Below, piece after piece: positions 9,164 to 18,908 of a stretch of 64,000 nucleotides of DNA. The stretch spans positions 356,001 through 420,000 of the forward strand of contig QCNP01000001.1 in the NCBI GenBank assembly GCA_003210095.1, written 5' to 3'. The notes under the pieces were generated by a model that saw nothing but the letters and a program-made list of their open reading frames with translations, ran no database searches and had not been told where the DNA came from. Origin of the DNA: Pelagibacteraceae bacterium AG-426-E17. GTDB lineage: Bacteria; Pseudomonadota; Alphaproteobacteria; Pelagibacterales; Pelagibacteraceae. Position numbers and translations under genes: made by a program. How positions within the stretch are numbered: the stretch's first letter is position 1; each line of letters begins with the position of its first letter.

Positions 9164-9504
9164 TTAATAATCTCAAGTTCATTGATAATGTATACAATTT
9201 TTTTGCCTTTAAGCACTGCATTTACCCTGGCACATTCATAATATGCATAAGAGCTTTCCTCGGCAATTTGTTTAAGCTCTAAACATTTCGCTCTGCTATC
9301 GGTAAATAAATGTTCTTTTAACTCTGGTGGATTTCCTAAATACATCATCAACCCTATAACTTCACCTTCTCTCTCAAAATCTGCTTTTTCCTCAATTCCA
9401 GCTACTCTGTCTTCAACACCAATCTCAAATTCTGTAAAAGCAACATAGCCTTTGTAAATAATAAATCCCAGAGCAATTAAAAAAATAAATTTTATTTTTC
9501 CCAT
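9160..9504 (-). CDS. Conserved small membrane-anchored protein, function unknown
   Basis: 114 residues with one N-terminal membrane segment (about residues 3-21: KIKFIFLIALGFIIYKGYV) and a soluble, acidic remainder with two cysteines (RAKCLEL and YYECARV). I do not recognise the family. Its position between hisE (5 bases away) and the HIT gene (4-base overlap) makes it a real operon member. It is probably periplasmic and anchored to the inner membrane; the two cysteines could form a disulfide, which is inference. Confidence 0.75.
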   Translation of the reverse strand: MGKIKFIFLIALGFIIYKGYVAFTEFEIGVEDRVAGIEEKADFEREGEVIGLMMYLGNPPELKEHLFTDSRAKCLELKQIAEESSYAYYECARVNAVLKGKKIVYIINELEIIK

Positions 9505-9509
9505 AAATA

Positions 9510-9782
9510 TTATTTTTTTCTATTTTTTAGTTCCTGCATTACATCTTCTATTTTAATATTATTAGACTCTAAATACATAATTAAATGGTACAAAACGTCT
9601 GCTGCTTCGTGAATTTGGTTGTTGTTAGTCTCGACGGCTTCTATAAGTTCCTTAATTTCTTCTAAAACTTTCTCTTTACTTAAATTTTTATCTTTAAGTA
9701 ATTTATTTGTATACGAACCTTCAATTGGATTTTTTTTTCTATTCCTAGCAAGGTTAAACAGATCCTCTAGCGTACTAAGCAT
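9510..9782 (-). CDS. hisE: Phosphoribosyl-ATP pyrophosphatase HisE
   Basis: 90 residues, a normal stand-alone HisE of the MazG-like all-alpha NTP pyrophosphatase superfamily. The metal-binding acidic motif EEIKELIEA followed by HEAADVLYHL is intact. It hydrolyses phosphoribosyl-ATP to phosphoribosyl-AMP, the second step of histidine synthesis. The enzyme of the next step (HisI) is not in the window. The start codon is one base from the hisF stop, so it is translated from the hisBHAFE operon. Confidence 0.94.
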   Translation of the reverse strand: MLSTLEDLFNLARNRKKNPIEGSYTNKLLKDKNLSKEKVLEEIKELIEAVETNNNQIHEAADVLYHLIMYLESNNIKIEDVMQELKNRKK

Positions 9783-9783
9783 G

Positions 9784-10539
9784 CTAAATTCTAACAGGAA
9801 TTCCTTTTGAATCCAAATATTCCTTTGCTTCTTTTATAGAGTGTTTGCCATAATGAAAAATTGAGGCGGCAAGGACTGCGCTTGCTTTTCCTAATTTAAT
9901 ACCTTCAACTAAATGATCAAGATTACCAACTCCCCCAGATGCAATCACTGGTATATTAACCCTAGACGATATTTTTGACATTAACTCAATATCATAGCCA
10001 ACTTGAGTTCCATCTCTATCCATTGAAGTAATTAATAATTCTCCAGCACCACATTCTTCCATTTTCTTGGCATATTCAATTGCATCTATCCCAGTGCTGT
10101 TTCTTCCACCATGGGTAAATATTTCCCATTTTTTTTCGTTCTTTTTTGCATCTATTGCAACAACAATACATTGGGAGCCAAATTTTTTTGAGCTATCGAT
10201 AACTACTTTTGAATTTTGAACTGCCGCCGTATTGATTGATACTTTATCAGCACCACAATTAAGTAACTTATTGATATCTTCTATACTTCTTATTCCTCCT
10301 CCAACGGTTAAGGGTACAAAACATTTCTTAGAAGTTTTTTCCACCACCTCATAGATTGTGTCTCGATTTTCATTTGAAGCAGTAATATCTAAAAAACAAA
10401 TTTCATCTGCACCACCGTCACTATAAATTTTTGCTTGCTCAACTGGATCGCCTGCATCCTTTAAGTCAACAAAGTTAATACCTTTTACAACGCGCCCATT
10501 TTTTACATCTAAACACGGTATTATTCGATTTTTAAGCAT
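9784..10539 (-). CDS. hisF: Imidazole glycerol phosphate synthase, cyclase subunit HisF
   Basis: 251 residues, standard length. The TIM barrel has both catalytic aspartates in context: [12 protein letters not shown] (D near residue 11) and VVAIDAKK (D near 130); phosphate-binding loops GGGIRS and ASGGVGN are present. HisF pairs with the glutaminase HisH, encoded two genes upstream, to convert PRFAR plus ammonia to IGP and AICAR. AICAR feeds back into purine synthesis through PurH, encoded at the left end of this window. Overlaps the hisA stop by 8 bases. Confidence 0.97.
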   Translation of the reverse strand: MLKNRIIPCLDVKNGRVVKGINFVDLKDAGDPVEQAKIYSDGGADEICFLDITASNENRDTIYEVVEKTSKKCFVPLTVGGGIRSIEDINKLLNCGADKVSINTAAVQNSKVVIDSSKKFGSQCIVVAIDAKKNEKKWEIFTHGGRNSTGIDAIEYAKKMEECGAGELLITSMDRDGTQVGYDIELMSKISSRVNIPVIASGGVGNLDHLVEGIKLGKASAVLAASIFHYGKHSIKEAKEYLDSKGIPVRI

Positions 10540-11248
10540 CTTCTTTAACTAACTCTTCCAGTTTAATATCGCCATCATAAATAGCTTTACCAACTATTAT
10601 ACCCTCAATATTCTCCATGTTCCTTGCTTTTATGACATCATTAATTGATGAAACTCCGCCCGAGATTATAACTGGGCAATTAGAAATGCTTGCAACTTTT
10701 GATGTTTCATCAAAATTTGGGCTTTCTTTAGTTCCATCTTTATTAATATCTGTAAAAATTAATCTACTCACGCCATAATCATTTACTTCTTTTAGAAAAT
10801 CTAAAGTAGATTTATTTGAGCTTTCTTTCCATCCAGACACCGAAAGTTTACCATCCTTTGCATCTAAACCAAGAGCAATCTTTCCAGAAAATTTTTCACA
10901 CGCCTCTTTTAAAAATTTTTTATCTTTAATTGCAGCACTTCCTAAAATTACTTTATCAACACCAGCATCGATATATTTTTGAATACTATCTAAATTTCTA
11001 ATACCTCCTCCTATCTCTACCTTAAGATTAGAATTTTTTACTATTTCTTGAATAATATCAACGTTAACTGTTTCTCCAGTTAAAGCTCCGTCTAAATCAA
11101 CAATGTGCAGATTCTTAAATCCGTAATCTTTATAGCTATTTGCTTGATCTACAGGAGAATTTTTGTACTCCGTTTTATTATCAAAATCACCTTTGACTAA
11201 ACGTACACATTTTTTATCTTTAATATCTATGGCTGGAAATATCTTCAT
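10532..11248 (-). CDS. hisA: ProFAR isomerase HisA
   Basis: 238 residues from the ATG at 11248; an open frame extends eight codons further but [11 protein letters not shown] is the normal N-terminus of the family. TIM barrel with catalytic aspartates in [14 protein letters not shown] and LGLDAKDG, and phosphate loops GGGIRN and SGGVSS. It performs the Amadori rearrangement of ProFAR to PRFAR. Sits between hisH (one-base gap) and hisF (8-base overlap) in the leftward histidine operon. Confidence 0.97.
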   Translation of the reverse strand: MKIFPAIDIKDKKCVRLVKGDFDNKTEYKNSPVDQANSYKDYGFKNLHIVDLDGALTGETVNVDIIQEIVKNSNLKVEIGGGIRNLDSIQKYIDAGVDKVILGSAAIKDKKFLKEACEKFSGKIALGLDAKDGKLSVSGWKESSNKSTLDFLKEVNDYGVSRLIFTDINKDGTKESPNFDETSKVASISNCPVIISGGVSSINDVIKARNMENIEGIIVGKAIYDGDIKLEELVKEDA

Positions 11249-11249
11249 T

Positions 11250-11876
11250 TTATAAACTAATAAAATTATCAATAATTTTTAATCCAGTCTTATCGCTCTT
11301 TTCTGGATGAAATTGAGTTCCAAAAATATTTTCTTCCTCTACAGCGCAAACATGATTTGACGAATATTCTGTTGTTGCTGAAATCACACTTTTGTCATTT
11401 GGTATAAATTCATAACTATGCACGAAATACATATGAGAATTATTTTCAACATTTTTAAAAATCTTACTATCTTTAACAATGTTTACCTCGTTCCATCCAA
11501 TATGAGGAAGTTTATATTTTCCATTTTGATTGTTGATTTTTGAAACTTTTCCAGATATCCAGCTTAATCCTTTTGTTTCTGTTTCTTCATATCCAACATC
11601 TGCGAACATTTGTAGACCGACACAAATTCCAAGTAGAGGTTTTTTATTGTTTAATGCAAAGTCATTTAAAGTTTCAACAAGGCCATTAATTGTATTTAAA
11701 GCGTCGATACAACTCTTAAAGGAACCTTGCCCTGGTAAGACGACCTTGTCGCTTGAACTTATTTTTTTTAGGTCAGAAGTAACTTCAATTTTAACTTTAC
11801 CTTTGGCTACCTCTTTGAATGAATTTATAACAGAACTTATGTTCCCTGATTTGTAATCAACAATTGTTACGTTCAT
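11250..11876 (-). CDS. hisH: Imidazole glycerol phosphate synthase, glutaminase subunit HisH
   Basis: 208 residues, class I glutamine amidotransferase. The nucleophile elbow is LLGICVGLQMF with the catalytic Cys, and the His-Glu pair is in TQFHPEKS near the C-terminus. It supplies ammonia to HisF. Second gene of the hisBHAFE operon, six bases after hisB. ATG at 11876, MNVTIVDYKSGN being a normal start. Confidence 0.97.
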   Translation of the reverse strand: MNVTIVDYKSGNISSVINSFKEVAKGKVKIEVTSDLKKISSSDKVVLPGQGSFKSCIDALNTINGLVETLNDFALNNKKPLLGICVGLQMFADVGYEETETKGLSWISGKVSKINNQNGKYKLPHIGWNEVNIVKDSKIFKNVENNSHMYFVHSYEFIPNDKSVISATTEYSSNHVCAVEEENIFGTQFHPEKSDKTGLKIIDNFISL

Positions 11877-11882
11877 TAATTC

Positions 11883-12473
11883 TTATAAAGAACCTTTAGT
11901 CGATGGTATTACGTTCTTATTTCTTGGATCAATTTCAAGAGCGCTTCTTAAAGATCTTGCTAACCCCTTGAAACATGACTCTACCTTGTGGTGACTATTA
12001 TCACCATATAAATTTTCTATATGTAATGTTACTCCTGCTGCCTGTGAAAATGCTTGAAACCACTCTTTAAATAATTCAGTGTCCATTTCACCAAGCTTTT
12101 CAACCTTTAAGTCTACCTTCCAAATTAAATAAGGTCGATTTGAAACATCTAATGCGACTCTAGTTAAAGTTTCATCCATTGGTATCATTGCGTGAGCATA
12201 CCTTTTTATGCCAACAAATTTTTTTGATGCTTTTTTCAAACATTCGCCAATTGCAATACCTGTATCCTCAGTTGTGTGGTGAAGATCAATATGTGTATCA
12301 CCTTTAGCTTTTACTTTTAAATCAATTGAAGAGTGTTTTGATAATTGTTCCAACATGTGATCTAAAAAACCAATACCAGTGTCTATTTTGAACTTACCAC
12401 TGCCATCGATGTTTATAGCCACATCAATCTTGGTTTCATTAGTTTTTCTACTTAACTCCGCTTTTCTCTTCAT
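11883..12473 (-). CDS. hisB: Imidazoleglycerol-phosphate dehydratase HisB
   Basis: 196 residues, the monofunctional form without a histidinol phosphatase domain. The two manganese-binding repeats are clear: [14 protein letters not shown] and DNSHHKVES. It is the first gene of the leftward histidine operon and lies back to back with hslV with about 90 bases between starts, which must hold promoters for both directions. This hisB-hslV junction is conserved in many alphaproteobacteria. Confidence 0.97.
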   Translation of the reverse strand: MKRKAELSRKTNETKIDVAINIDGSGKFKIDTGIGFLDHMLEQLSKHSSIDLKVKAKGDTHIDLHHTTEDTGIAIGECLKKASKKFVGIKRYAHAMIPMDETLTRVALDVSNRPYLIWKVDLKVEKLGEMDTELFKEWFQAFSQAAGVTLHIENLYGDNSHHKVESCFKGLARSLRSALEIDPRNKNVIPSTKGSL

Positions 12474-12563
12474 ATCTAGTTAGATATATATGCATTATCT
12501 ATCGATATCAATAACAGTTAATTTAGCACTTGAACATTTAAAATTAGTATCCATTTAACTGAA

Positions 12564-13079
12564 ATGACAACGATAGTACTAGTAAGAAAAAATAATGACG
12601 TAGTTGTGGCAAGCGACGGTCAGGTCAGTATGGGAAATACAGTGATCAAAAGTAATGCCAATAAAGTTCGTAAAATTGAGAAAAGAAATGTGATCGCTGG
12701 TTTTGCTGGATCGACAGCTGATGCATTAACTTTATTTGAAAGATTAGAAGCTAAACTTGAAAAGCACGCAGGTAATTTAACAAGAGCTGCTGTTGAATTA
12801 GCTAAAGATTGGAGAACAGATAAATACTTAAGAAGATTAGAAGCTCTTATGGCAATTGGTGATAAAGAAAAAAGTTTTATTATTTCAGGAACTGGAGACG
12901 TTTTAGAGCCTGAAGGAGATATAATCGGAATTGGTTCAGGAGGAAATTACGCATTAGCTGCCGCAAAAGTATTAATGGACACTGAATTAAAAGCTGAAGA
13001 AATTGCAAAAAAAGCTATACAAGTTGCAGCCGATATATGCGTGTTTACAAATAACAATATAAAAGTTGAAAAAATATAA
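12564..13079 (+). CDS. hslV: HslV peptidase of the HslUV (ClpQY) protease
   Basis: 171 residues. After removal of Met1 the N-terminal residue is Thr (M-TTIVLVRK), the catalytic nucleophile of this proteasome-like peptidase. [32 protein letters not shown] and [11 protein letters not shown] are family hallmarks. It forms the double-hexamer core that degrades misfolded cytoplasmic proteins delivered by HslU. The hslU ATG overlaps its stop by one base (TAATG), so the pair is translationally coupled. Confidence 0.97.
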   Translation: MTTIVLVRKNNDVVVASDGQVSMGNTVIKSNANKVRKIEKRNVIAGFAGSTADALTLFERLEAKLEKHAGNLTRAAVELAKDWRTDKYLRRLEALMAIGDKEKSFIISGTGDVLEPEGDIIGIGSGGNYALAAAKVLMDTELKAEEIAKKAIQVAADICVFTNNNIKVEKI

Positions 13080-14443
13080 TGGAAAAATCTAACGTAAAAT
13101 CATTCCCAAAAAAGACTGAGGAAAAAAAACAAAATCATATTGACTCATTATCACCAAGAGAAATTGTATCTGAGTTAGATAGATACGTTGTTGGTCAAAA
13201 TAAAGCTAAAAGAGCTGTTGCGATTGCTCTTAGAAATAGATGGAGGAGACAAGCATTAAAAGGTGATATGCGTGATGAAGTTTTGCCAAAAAATATCCTA
13301 ATGATTGGTCCAACAGGAGTTGGAAAAACAGAAATATCTAGAAGATTATCGAAACTTGCTGAAGCTCCATTTGTGAAAGTCGAGGCAACAAGATTTACTG
13401 AAGTTGGATATGTTGGACGAGATGTAGAACAGATAATTAGAGATTTACTTGAGATTGCAATTGCAATGGAAAAAGTGAAAAAAAGAAAAGAAGTTTATGC
13501 AAAAGCTCAAAAACTTGCCGAAGAGAGAGTATTAGATGCCCTGGTTGGTGCAAAAGCAACTGTTGCCACAAGAGAAAGTTTTCGAAAAAGATTAAGAGAT
13601 GGTGACCTTGATGATAATGAGATTGAAGTTGCAATAAACGAGTCAAATTCAATGCCAAGTTTTGAAATACCAGGTATGCCTGGTGCAAATGTTGGAATGA
13701 TAAATATAGGTGAAATGTTAGGTAAATCTATGGGTGGAAAATACAAAAAGAAAAAAATGACAGTAAAAGAATCTCATGAAATTTTATTGAATGAAGAATC
13801 AGACAAATTAATTGAACAAGACAAAATTATTAAATCGGCTAAAAATGTAACTGAAAATAATGGAATTGTATTTCTTGACGAGATAGACAAAATATCCGCT
13901 AGAACTGATAGAGTTGGTGGTGACGTTTCTAGAGAGGGAGTGCAGAGAGATTTATTACCTTTAATTGAAGGAACTACGGTTAGCACAAAGTATGGACCTA
14001 TAAAAACTGATCACATACTCTTTATTGCATCTGGAGCTTTTCAACTAGCTAAACCTTCTGATCTCTTGCCAGAACTTCAAGGAAGATTGCCAATAAGAGT
14101 TGAACTAGATGCTTTAACAAGTGATGATTTTAAAAGAATTTTGAAAGAACCAGATAATAGTTTGATAAAACAATATAAGGCTTTACTGAAAACTGAAAAC
14201 GTTGAACTTGAATTTTCTGAAGATGGTATCGAAACAATAGCTAATCTTGCTAATGATGTAAATTCATCAGTAGAAAACATAGGAGCAAGAAGATTGCATA
14301 CTATTATAGAACGGGTTTTAGATGAAATAAGCTTTACAGCCACAGATAGATCTGGAGAAAAAATCGTTGTAGACTCTGATTATGTTAAAAAGAATTTAGG
14401 TCAATTAGTAAAAGATAACGATTTATCAAAGTTTATTCTTTGA
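13079..14443 (+). CDS. hslU: HslU unfoldase ATPase of the HslUV protease
   Basis: 454 residues. Domain N with [16 protein letters not shown], Walker [10 protein letters not shown], a long intermediate (I) domain around residues 110-245, Walker [11 protein letters not shown], and sensor region [12 protein letters not shown]. The C-terminus DLSKFIL carries the hydrophobic tail that docks into HslV. AAA+ ring that unfolds substrates for HslV. Its 3' end overlaps the convergent Smr gene by 18 bases. Confidence 0.97.
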   Translation: MEKSNVKSFPKKTEEKKQNHIDSLSPREIVSELDRYVVGQNKAKRAVAIALRNRWRRQALKGDMRDEVLPKNILMIGPTGVGKTEISRRLSKLAEAPFVKVEATRFTEVGYVGRDVEQIIRDLLEIAIAMEKVKKRKEVYAKAQKLAEERVLDALVGAKATVATRESFRKRLRDGDLDDNEIEVAINESNSMPSFEIPGMPGANVGMINIGEMLGKSMGGKYKKKKMTVKESHEILLNEESDKLIEQDKIIKSAKNVTENNGIVFLDEIDKISARTDRVGGDVSREGVQRDLLPLIEGTTVSTKYGPIKTDHILFIASGAFQLAKPSDLLPELQGRLPIRVELDALTSDDFKRILKEPDNSLIKQYKALLKTENVELEFSEDGIETIANLANDVNSSVENIGARRLHTIIERVLDEISFTATDRSGEKIVVDSDYVKKNLGQLVKDNDLSKFIL

Positions 14444-14842
14444 TTTAAGATGAATTGTAAAAGATCCAGAGTTTTTATTTTCAGTTTGATCATCAATTTT
14501 TTTAATTAAACTCATCAATTCTAAATTATTTATAATAAATTCTGGTACGGAGTATTTTAGAATACTTAGATCTTTTGATTGGTATGGGTTTTGATCCACC
14601 TTTGATCTAAGACCTTTGCCTGTAATTACTGTTATTTTTTCGACATTTTTATCAAAAGAAGATTTAATAAATTGTTCTATTTTTTTATTAGCAATTTCTA
14701 AAGTCAACCCATGAAGATCTAATGTACGATTAGATATTTTTTCTAATTGAACAAAATCAATATCTTTATTTTCTATTTTGCTGTTACTTTCAGTAAACTC
14801 TTTCCAATCTTTGATATCTTTCTCTGATATTTTTTTATTCAA
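14426..14842 (-). CDS. Smr-domain protein
   Basis: 138 residues. The Smr (MutS2 C-terminal-like) domain occupies about residues 35-130: [13 protein letters not shown] is the LDxHG motif and [10 protein letters not shown] the TGxG motif. The N-terminal 35 residues are a charged extension. Smr domains nick or bind nucleic acids; bacterial stand-alone examples include SmrB, which cleaves mRNA at collided ribosomes. Whether this alphaproteobacterial form does the same is unknown. It overlaps hslU at the 3' end and abuts the Tim44-like gene at its start, an order seen widely in alphaproteobacteria. Confidence 0.88.
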   Translation of the reverse strand: MNKKISEKDIKDWKEFTESNSKIENKDIDFVQLEKISNRTLDLHGLTLEIANKKIEQFIKSSFDKNVEKITVITGKGLRSKVDQNPYQSKDLSILKYSVPEFIINNLELMSLIKKIDDQTENKNSGSFTIHLKSKNKL

Positions 14843-15430
14843 TTAAATGTTGGTTTCAACCAAAGACCAGTTTGGATCATTTGACATTATATTTTTGCTA
14901 AACTTCCACGTGTCGTGTACTTTTTTAACTTTACTTGGATCTCCGGCTATAATTTTTGCTTCTTTATCTTTCACACATGAAATTATTTCACTTACAAATT
15001 CAACGGTTACCTCTAAAAGGTTTCCATTTTTTTCGTGTTTCTTAATTTCTGCTGAATTAATACCTATAAATGTAGTTTCAGATTTATGACCTTCTTTTTT
15101 TCTAGATGAGAGAGCGTCTTCGAAAGTTTTAAAAACTTTTTTATCTAATAAATTTTTAATATTTTTTAATTCACCTTTAGAAAATTCTGTAATTATAGTC
15201 TCATAAGCTATTTTTGCACCTTCCAAAAATTCAGATTTTGCTTTTTCATCAAAATTATTTAAATCAATCTTTTTTGTAGGATTAGAACTCGGGAAATCAT
15301 GAGCAAAACTTCTGGACATGTCTTCTTCGTACCCAGTTTTTTTTCCCAATATTCCTCTTAATCTTAGGAAAATGAAGCCTGCAATCATTGCAAGCAATAT
15401 TATATCGATATATTCGAAGCTATAACTCAT
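14843..15430 (-). CDS. Tim44-like domain inner-membrane protein
   Basis: 195 residues. One N-terminal membrane segment (about residues 8-24) followed by a charged linker containing the FLRLRGILGKKTGYE motif typical of the alphaproteobacterial Tim44-like family, then the Tim44/Mba1 domain (about 60-195). Related proteins in Caulobacter (TimA) and the mitochondrial homologue suggest a role near membrane-protein insertion or export. secB lies nearby, across the divergent fxsA gene, a conserved neighbourhood. ATG at 15430. Confidence 0.85.
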   Translation of the reverse strand: MSYSFEYIDIILLAMIAGFIFLRLRGILGKKTGYEEDMSRSFAHDFPSSNPTKKIDLNNFDEKAKSEFLEGAKIAYETIITEFSKGELKNIKNLLDKKVFKTFEDALSSRKKEGHKSETTFIGINSAEIKKHEKNGNLLEVTVEFVSEIISCVKDKEAKIIAGDPSKVKKVHDTWKFSKNIMSNDPNWSLVETNI

Positions 15431-15488
15431 AAATGTATAATATTTACTCTATTGAAAAATTTCAACTAGCAAATTACATTAATGACAA

Positions 15489-15902
15489 ATGAACACACTC
15501 ATTCTAACGATTATTCTAATTCCTCTTATTGAAATTTACTTGTTTATTGAAATTGGTGGGCAAATTGGAGCGGGTTATACTATATTATTTATATTGCTAA
15601 CCGCTGTAATTGGTTTGTATTTTGCGAAATTAGAGGGGATAAACACAATTAGATCTGGCATGAACCAATTAACAAATAATCAAATGCCAATATACGAAAT
15701 GATTTCAGGAGCTGCATTAGCTTTTGCGGCTGTGCTTTTAATAATTCCAGGTTTTGCAACAGATATAGTAGGTTTTTTGTTAATTATTCCTTTTACACGA
15801 AATTTACTTTTTAAATTTATTACTAAGAAATATGAGAAAACAAAAGTAAGTGGTGAGGATGATTTGATTGAAGGCGAATATGAAGATAAAGATAAACAAT
15901 GA
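15489..15902 (+). CDS. fxsA: FxsA-family inner-membrane protein
   Basis: 137 residues with three to four hydrophobic segments: LILTIILIPLIEIYLFIEI, YTILFILLTAVIGLYFA, and AALAFAAVLLIIPGFATDIVGFLLIIP, the last two matching the FxsA signature (GxxxAGxLLxxPGFxTDxxGxLLLxP). Cytoplasmic-membrane protein named after suppression of F exclusion of phage T7 in E. coli; its normal job is unknown. secB begins 4 bases before its stop. Divergent from the Tim44-like gene by 58 bases. Confidence 0.9.
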   Translation: MNTLILTIILIPLIEIYLFIEIGGQIGAGYTILFILLTAVIGLYFAKLEGINTIRSGMNQLTNNQMPIYEMISGAALAFAAVLLIIPGFATDIVGFLLIIPFTRNLLFKFITKKYEKTKVSGEDDLIEGEYEDKDKQ

Positions 15903-16321
15903 GTAAAAAATATAGAATCTTGGCAGAATTTATAAAAGACGTTTCAGCAGAAACACCTAATGTAGAAAGTTTTATTTATACAAAAGAAAATATTTCAAAA
16001 TATAGACTACATATTGACATAAATACAAATCCCTTAAAAAATAAAATGGCTGAAGTTAATGTGTCAATTAAATTTAAAAGTTCTGAAGAACGAAAAAATA
16101 ATAGTTATTTTGAAATGATATATACGACCGTAGTTAAAATTGATGATGATGTTAATACGAAAGAAGAACTCGAACCTATATTTTTAAAAGAAGTACCAAC
16201 TGAGGTTTATCCAAAAATTGAAAAAGCATTTTTAGAAATACTAAACCATTCTGGTTATAAAAATGTAAGCTTTGAAAGTAAAGTAAATTTTGACGAGCTT
16301 TACAAAAACAGAAAAAACTAG
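15899..16321 (+). CDS. secB: Protein-export chaperone SecB
   Basis: 140 residues, usual size. YRILAEFIKDVSAETPNVESF at the N-terminus, the beta-sheet core ending in FEMIYTTVVKI, and a C-terminal half that contains the conserved YPKIEKAFLEILNHSGY segment. SecB holds precursor proteins unfolded and passes them to SecA. It overlaps fxsA by 4 bases and converges on dnaQ with a 4-base overlap. Confidence 0.93.
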   Translation: MSKKYRILAEFIKDVSAETPNVESFIYTKENISKYRLHIDINTNPLKNKMAEVNVSIKFKSSEERKNNSYFEMIYTTVVKIDDDVNTKEELEPIFLKEVPTEVYPKIEKAFLEILNHSGYKNVSFESKVNFDELYKNRKN

Positions 16322-16980
16322 AAAAAATTTTTTTTTAAAGACTTATTTAAAAACAACTGATGTTCTTTTAATTCATTATCATTAGGTAAAATTACTCTTT
16401 TACAGTAATCAATTTCTTCGTTAATTTTTTCATTAATTTTTGAGGAGCTTTCAAAACTTAAAGTTGGCTCTTTTTGATCAATTAAATTGACATAAACTTT
16501 TGATAACAATTCACAATCAATTAGAGCGGTATGTAATTTTCTTCTTGAGTTATCAATTCTAAATCTTTTGCATAAAGCATCTAGGCTTGACTGAGATCCT
16601 GGATATTTATCTCTAGCTATTTCCAAAGTATCAATAACATTATCATTAGAAATGGGCGGCTTACCTATTAATTTAAGCTCATTGTTAATGTGTGACAAAT
16701 CAAATTCTGCATTATGAATTATAATTTTTTTATCTTTTATAAAATCTAAGAAATCATTAGCAATATCTTTAAAAAATTTTTTATCTGATAAAAATTCGTC
16801 TGTGTAACCATGAACTTTTTTTGCCTCTTCCGACACTTTTCTTTGAGGATTAAGATAATAATGAAATGTATTTGATGTTGGTATTTGATTTTTTAATTCT
16901 ATACAGCCAATTTCAACTATTCTATGACCTTTGGCGACTGATAAACCTGTAGTTTCTGTATCAAGCACAATTTCTATCAT
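16318..16980 (-). CDS. dnaQ: DNA polymerase III epsilon subunit (proofreading exonuclease)
   Basis: 220 residues. The three exonuclease motifs of the DEDDh class are present: VLDTETTG (Exo I) at the N-terminus, IIHNAEFDLSHI (Exo II), and RKLHTALIDCELL (Exo III, with His and Asp). The C-terminal tail is somewhat short and probably holds the polymerase alpha-binding segment. Overlaps the coaE stop by 20 bases in the leftward dnaQ-coaE-aroE-maf-ppsR series seen near the origin in other alphaproteobacteria. Confidence 0.95.
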   Translation of the reverse strand: MIEIVLDTETTGLSVAKGHRIVEIGCIELKNQIPTSNTFHYYLNPQRKVSEEAKKVHGYTDEFLSDKKFFKDIANDFLDFIKDKKIIIHNAEFDLSHINNELKLIGKPPISNDNVIDTLEIARDKYPGSQSSLDALCKRFRIDNSRRKLHTALIDCELLSKVYVNLIDQKEPTLSFESSSKINEKINEEIDYCKRVILPNDNELKEHQLFLNKSLKKNFF

Positions 16981-17548
16981 TTAAGATTTTCCTTTTTAAT
17001 ATTTTAACAGCTTTTTTAACTATTTCACTTTTAAAATTATTATTTAGAACATAATGAGATTTTTTTCTTTTTTGACTTAAGGAAAGTTGTAATTTTTTAA
17101 ATTTCTCCACTAATATTTTATTAAAATTCGGTCTTTTCCTAATTTTTTTATTTACTTCTTTTTTTTTAGTTTTAACGAAGACAATTATGTCATCCTTTCC
17201 ATACATTTCATTTTCTAGAAAAAGAGGAATATCCAAGATAACTAGTTTTTTCTTTTTGTTCTTTGAGCAAAATTTCTTCAATTTTTGCCTTACAAAAGGA
17301 TGAACAATATTGCCTAAATATTGAAAATTCTTTTTATTACTAAGCAATAAATTAATTATATTTTTTTTTTCTATTGGAAAACGATCAATAAATTTTGGAA
17401 ATTTTTTTTTTAATTTTTTAAAACATTTTTTATTTTCTTTATATATTTTAGCAACTTCATAATCAGCATTAAATACAGGTTCTTTAAATAATTTTGATAT
17501 ATAGGTTTTTCCAGAACATATGTCCCCAACTAAAGCTATTTTAATCAT
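16961..17548 (-). CDS. coaE: Dephospho-CoA kinase
   Basis: 195 residues. P-loop GDICSGKTY at residues about 8-16, a VFNADYEVAKIY segment corresponding to the family's DAD motif, NIVHPFVRQKL and VILDIPLFLEN. It performs the last step of coenzyme A synthesis. The sequence is lysine-rich and divergent, but motif order and the gene neighbourhood make the call safe. Overlaps aroE by 4 bases and dnaQ by 20. Confidence 0.93.
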   Translation of the reverse strand: MIKIALVGDICSGKTYISKLFKEPVFNADYEVAKIYKENKKCFKKLKKKFPKFIDRFPIEKKNIINLLLSNKKNFQYLGNIVHPFVRQKLKKFCSKNKKKKLVILDIPLFLENEMYGKDDIIVFVKTKKKEVNKKIRKRPNFNKILVEKFKKLQLSLSQKRKKSHYVLNNNFKSEIVKKAVKILKRKILNDRNCA

Positions 17549-18327
17549 TCCAGTATCTTTAAAACATCTTTATCAATTTTAGGTATTACATTGTTCCATA
17601 TAGAAAATGATTGATTGGCTTGGTAAATGAACATGTATTTTCCATTTTCAATTTTATTACCATTTTCTTTAGCCTTTTTCAAAAAATGTGTTTCTTTTGG
17701 ATTGTAAATAACATCGTAGAAAACTTTGTCTTTTACATTAAATTCTATGTCTAAACTGTCTCCCTTGAGGCCAACGCTTGTAGCGTTAATTACTATATCA
17801 AAATCTGGTATTTTGCCCCATTTTAATATTTCGATTTCGTTAAATTTATTTTTAATATCCTCAGCTTTACTAATAGTTCTGTTTGAGAGATATATTTTTT
17901 TACATCCCATGCTTAATAAAGAATATATAATAGAAGGTACAACACCACCCGCACCTAAGATTAAAATTGACTTATGTAAAACATTGATTTTGGAGTGTCT
18001 TAAACCTAACTCAAAACCAGCCACATCAGTATTGTGACCAATTATATCTTTTCCACTTTTATAAATTGTATTTACCGAGTCTGTTGACTCAACTTCTAGA
18101 CTAAGTTTATCTAAATATTTTATAACTTTATTTTTAAAAGGAACCGTTACATTTATTCCATGTATTTCTTCATTTCTTAATTTATTTATAAAATCTTCTA
18201 ATTCTGTATCTTCCAATTTAATTTTTTTATAAATTGCGTTAATATTATTCTTTTTTATCCAAAAATTATGTAATTCTGGGGACAAAGAGTGTTCTATTGG
18301 ATTACCAATTACAAAATATCTTTTCAT
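17545..18327 (-). CDS. aroE: Shikimate dehydrogenase
   Basis: 260 residues. Substrate-binding N-terminal domain with NPIEHSLSPELHN and NVTVPFKNK (catalytic Lys); NADP-binding domain with GAGGVVPSIIYSL; NATSVGLKGDS and DVIYNPKETHFLKKA near the C-terminus. It reduces 3-dehydroshikimate to shikimate for aromatic amino acid and folate/quinone synthesis. Overlaps maf and coaE by 4 bases each. Confidence 0.96.
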   Translation of the reverse strand: MKRYFVIGNPIEHSLSPELHNFWIKKNNINAIYKKIKLEDTELEDFINKLRNEEIHGINVTVPFKNKVIKYLDKLSLEVESTDSVNTIYKSGKDIIGHNTDVAGFELGLRHSKINVLHKSILILGAGGVVPSIIYSLLSMGCKKIYLSNRTISKAEDIKNKFNEIEILKWGKIPDFDIVINATSVGLKGDSLDIEFNVKDKVFYDVIYNPKETHFLKKAKENGNKIENGKYMFIYQANQSFSIWNNVIPKIDKDVLKILE

Positions 18328-18908
18328 TTTATATTTTCTAAATATTTTTTTATCTCTAATATAGGTAGCCCCATAATAGTATTTTTATCACCATTAATCT
18401 CTTCAAATAAATTTTTACCTTGCCCCTCTATTTGATATACATTGTATGAATATAAATTTTTATCACTAATTTTTGATAAATAATCAGATAATTCAACGAT
18501 TGAAAAATTTTTCATTTTTAGCTCGGCTTTATCTGTGTGGTTCCAAATCATTCCACCATTTCTAGAAATACAAACAGAACTAATTAAACAATGTTTTTTG
18601 CCATTTAATTTTTTTAATATTTCAAGTGCCTCATCTCTATCTTTAGGTTTAGAAATAATTTTTCCATCAAGATCAATAACACTATCTGCTCCTATCACGA
18701 TCTTATCAGGAAATTTTGCACTGATTTTATTTGCTTTAAGTTCTGCTAGGTTTTTAGATATAAACTCAGGATTAGATCCTTCTTTCAATAAAGATTCTTT
18801 AACGGTGTCCTCATCTACTTTAGATGGCTCCGAAAAACATTTTATACCATTATCTTGTAAAATTTTTTTTCTTACCTCGCTCTGTGACGCTAATATTATA
18901 TTGTTCAT
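18324..18908 (-). CDS. maf: Maf-family nucleotide pyrophosphatase
   Basis: 194 residues. ILASQSEVRKKIL at the N-terminus replaces the common LASxSPRR, and GADSVIDLDGKIISKPKD is the family's catalytic Asp region. Maf proteins hydrolyse non-canonical or modified NTPs and influence septation in some bacteria. Which subfamily (dTTP/UTP or m7GTP) is not decidable by eye. Operon position maf-aroE-coaE-dnaQ is conserved in alphaproteobacteria. Confidence 0.92.
   Translation of the reverse strand: MNNIILASQSEVRKKILQDNGIKCFSEPSKVDEDTVKESLLKEGSNPEFISKNLAELKANKISAKFPDKIVIGADSVIDLDGKIISKPKDRDEALEILKKLNGKKHCLISSVCISRNGGMIWNHTDKAELKMKNFSIVELSDYLSKISDKNLYSYNVYQIEGQGKNLFEEINGDKNTIMGLPILEIKKYLENIK

Noticed and set aside
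13437..14343. Several open frames antisense to hslU
   Set aside because: They are shadows of hslU coding sequence with no family resemblance, start region or conserved motif.
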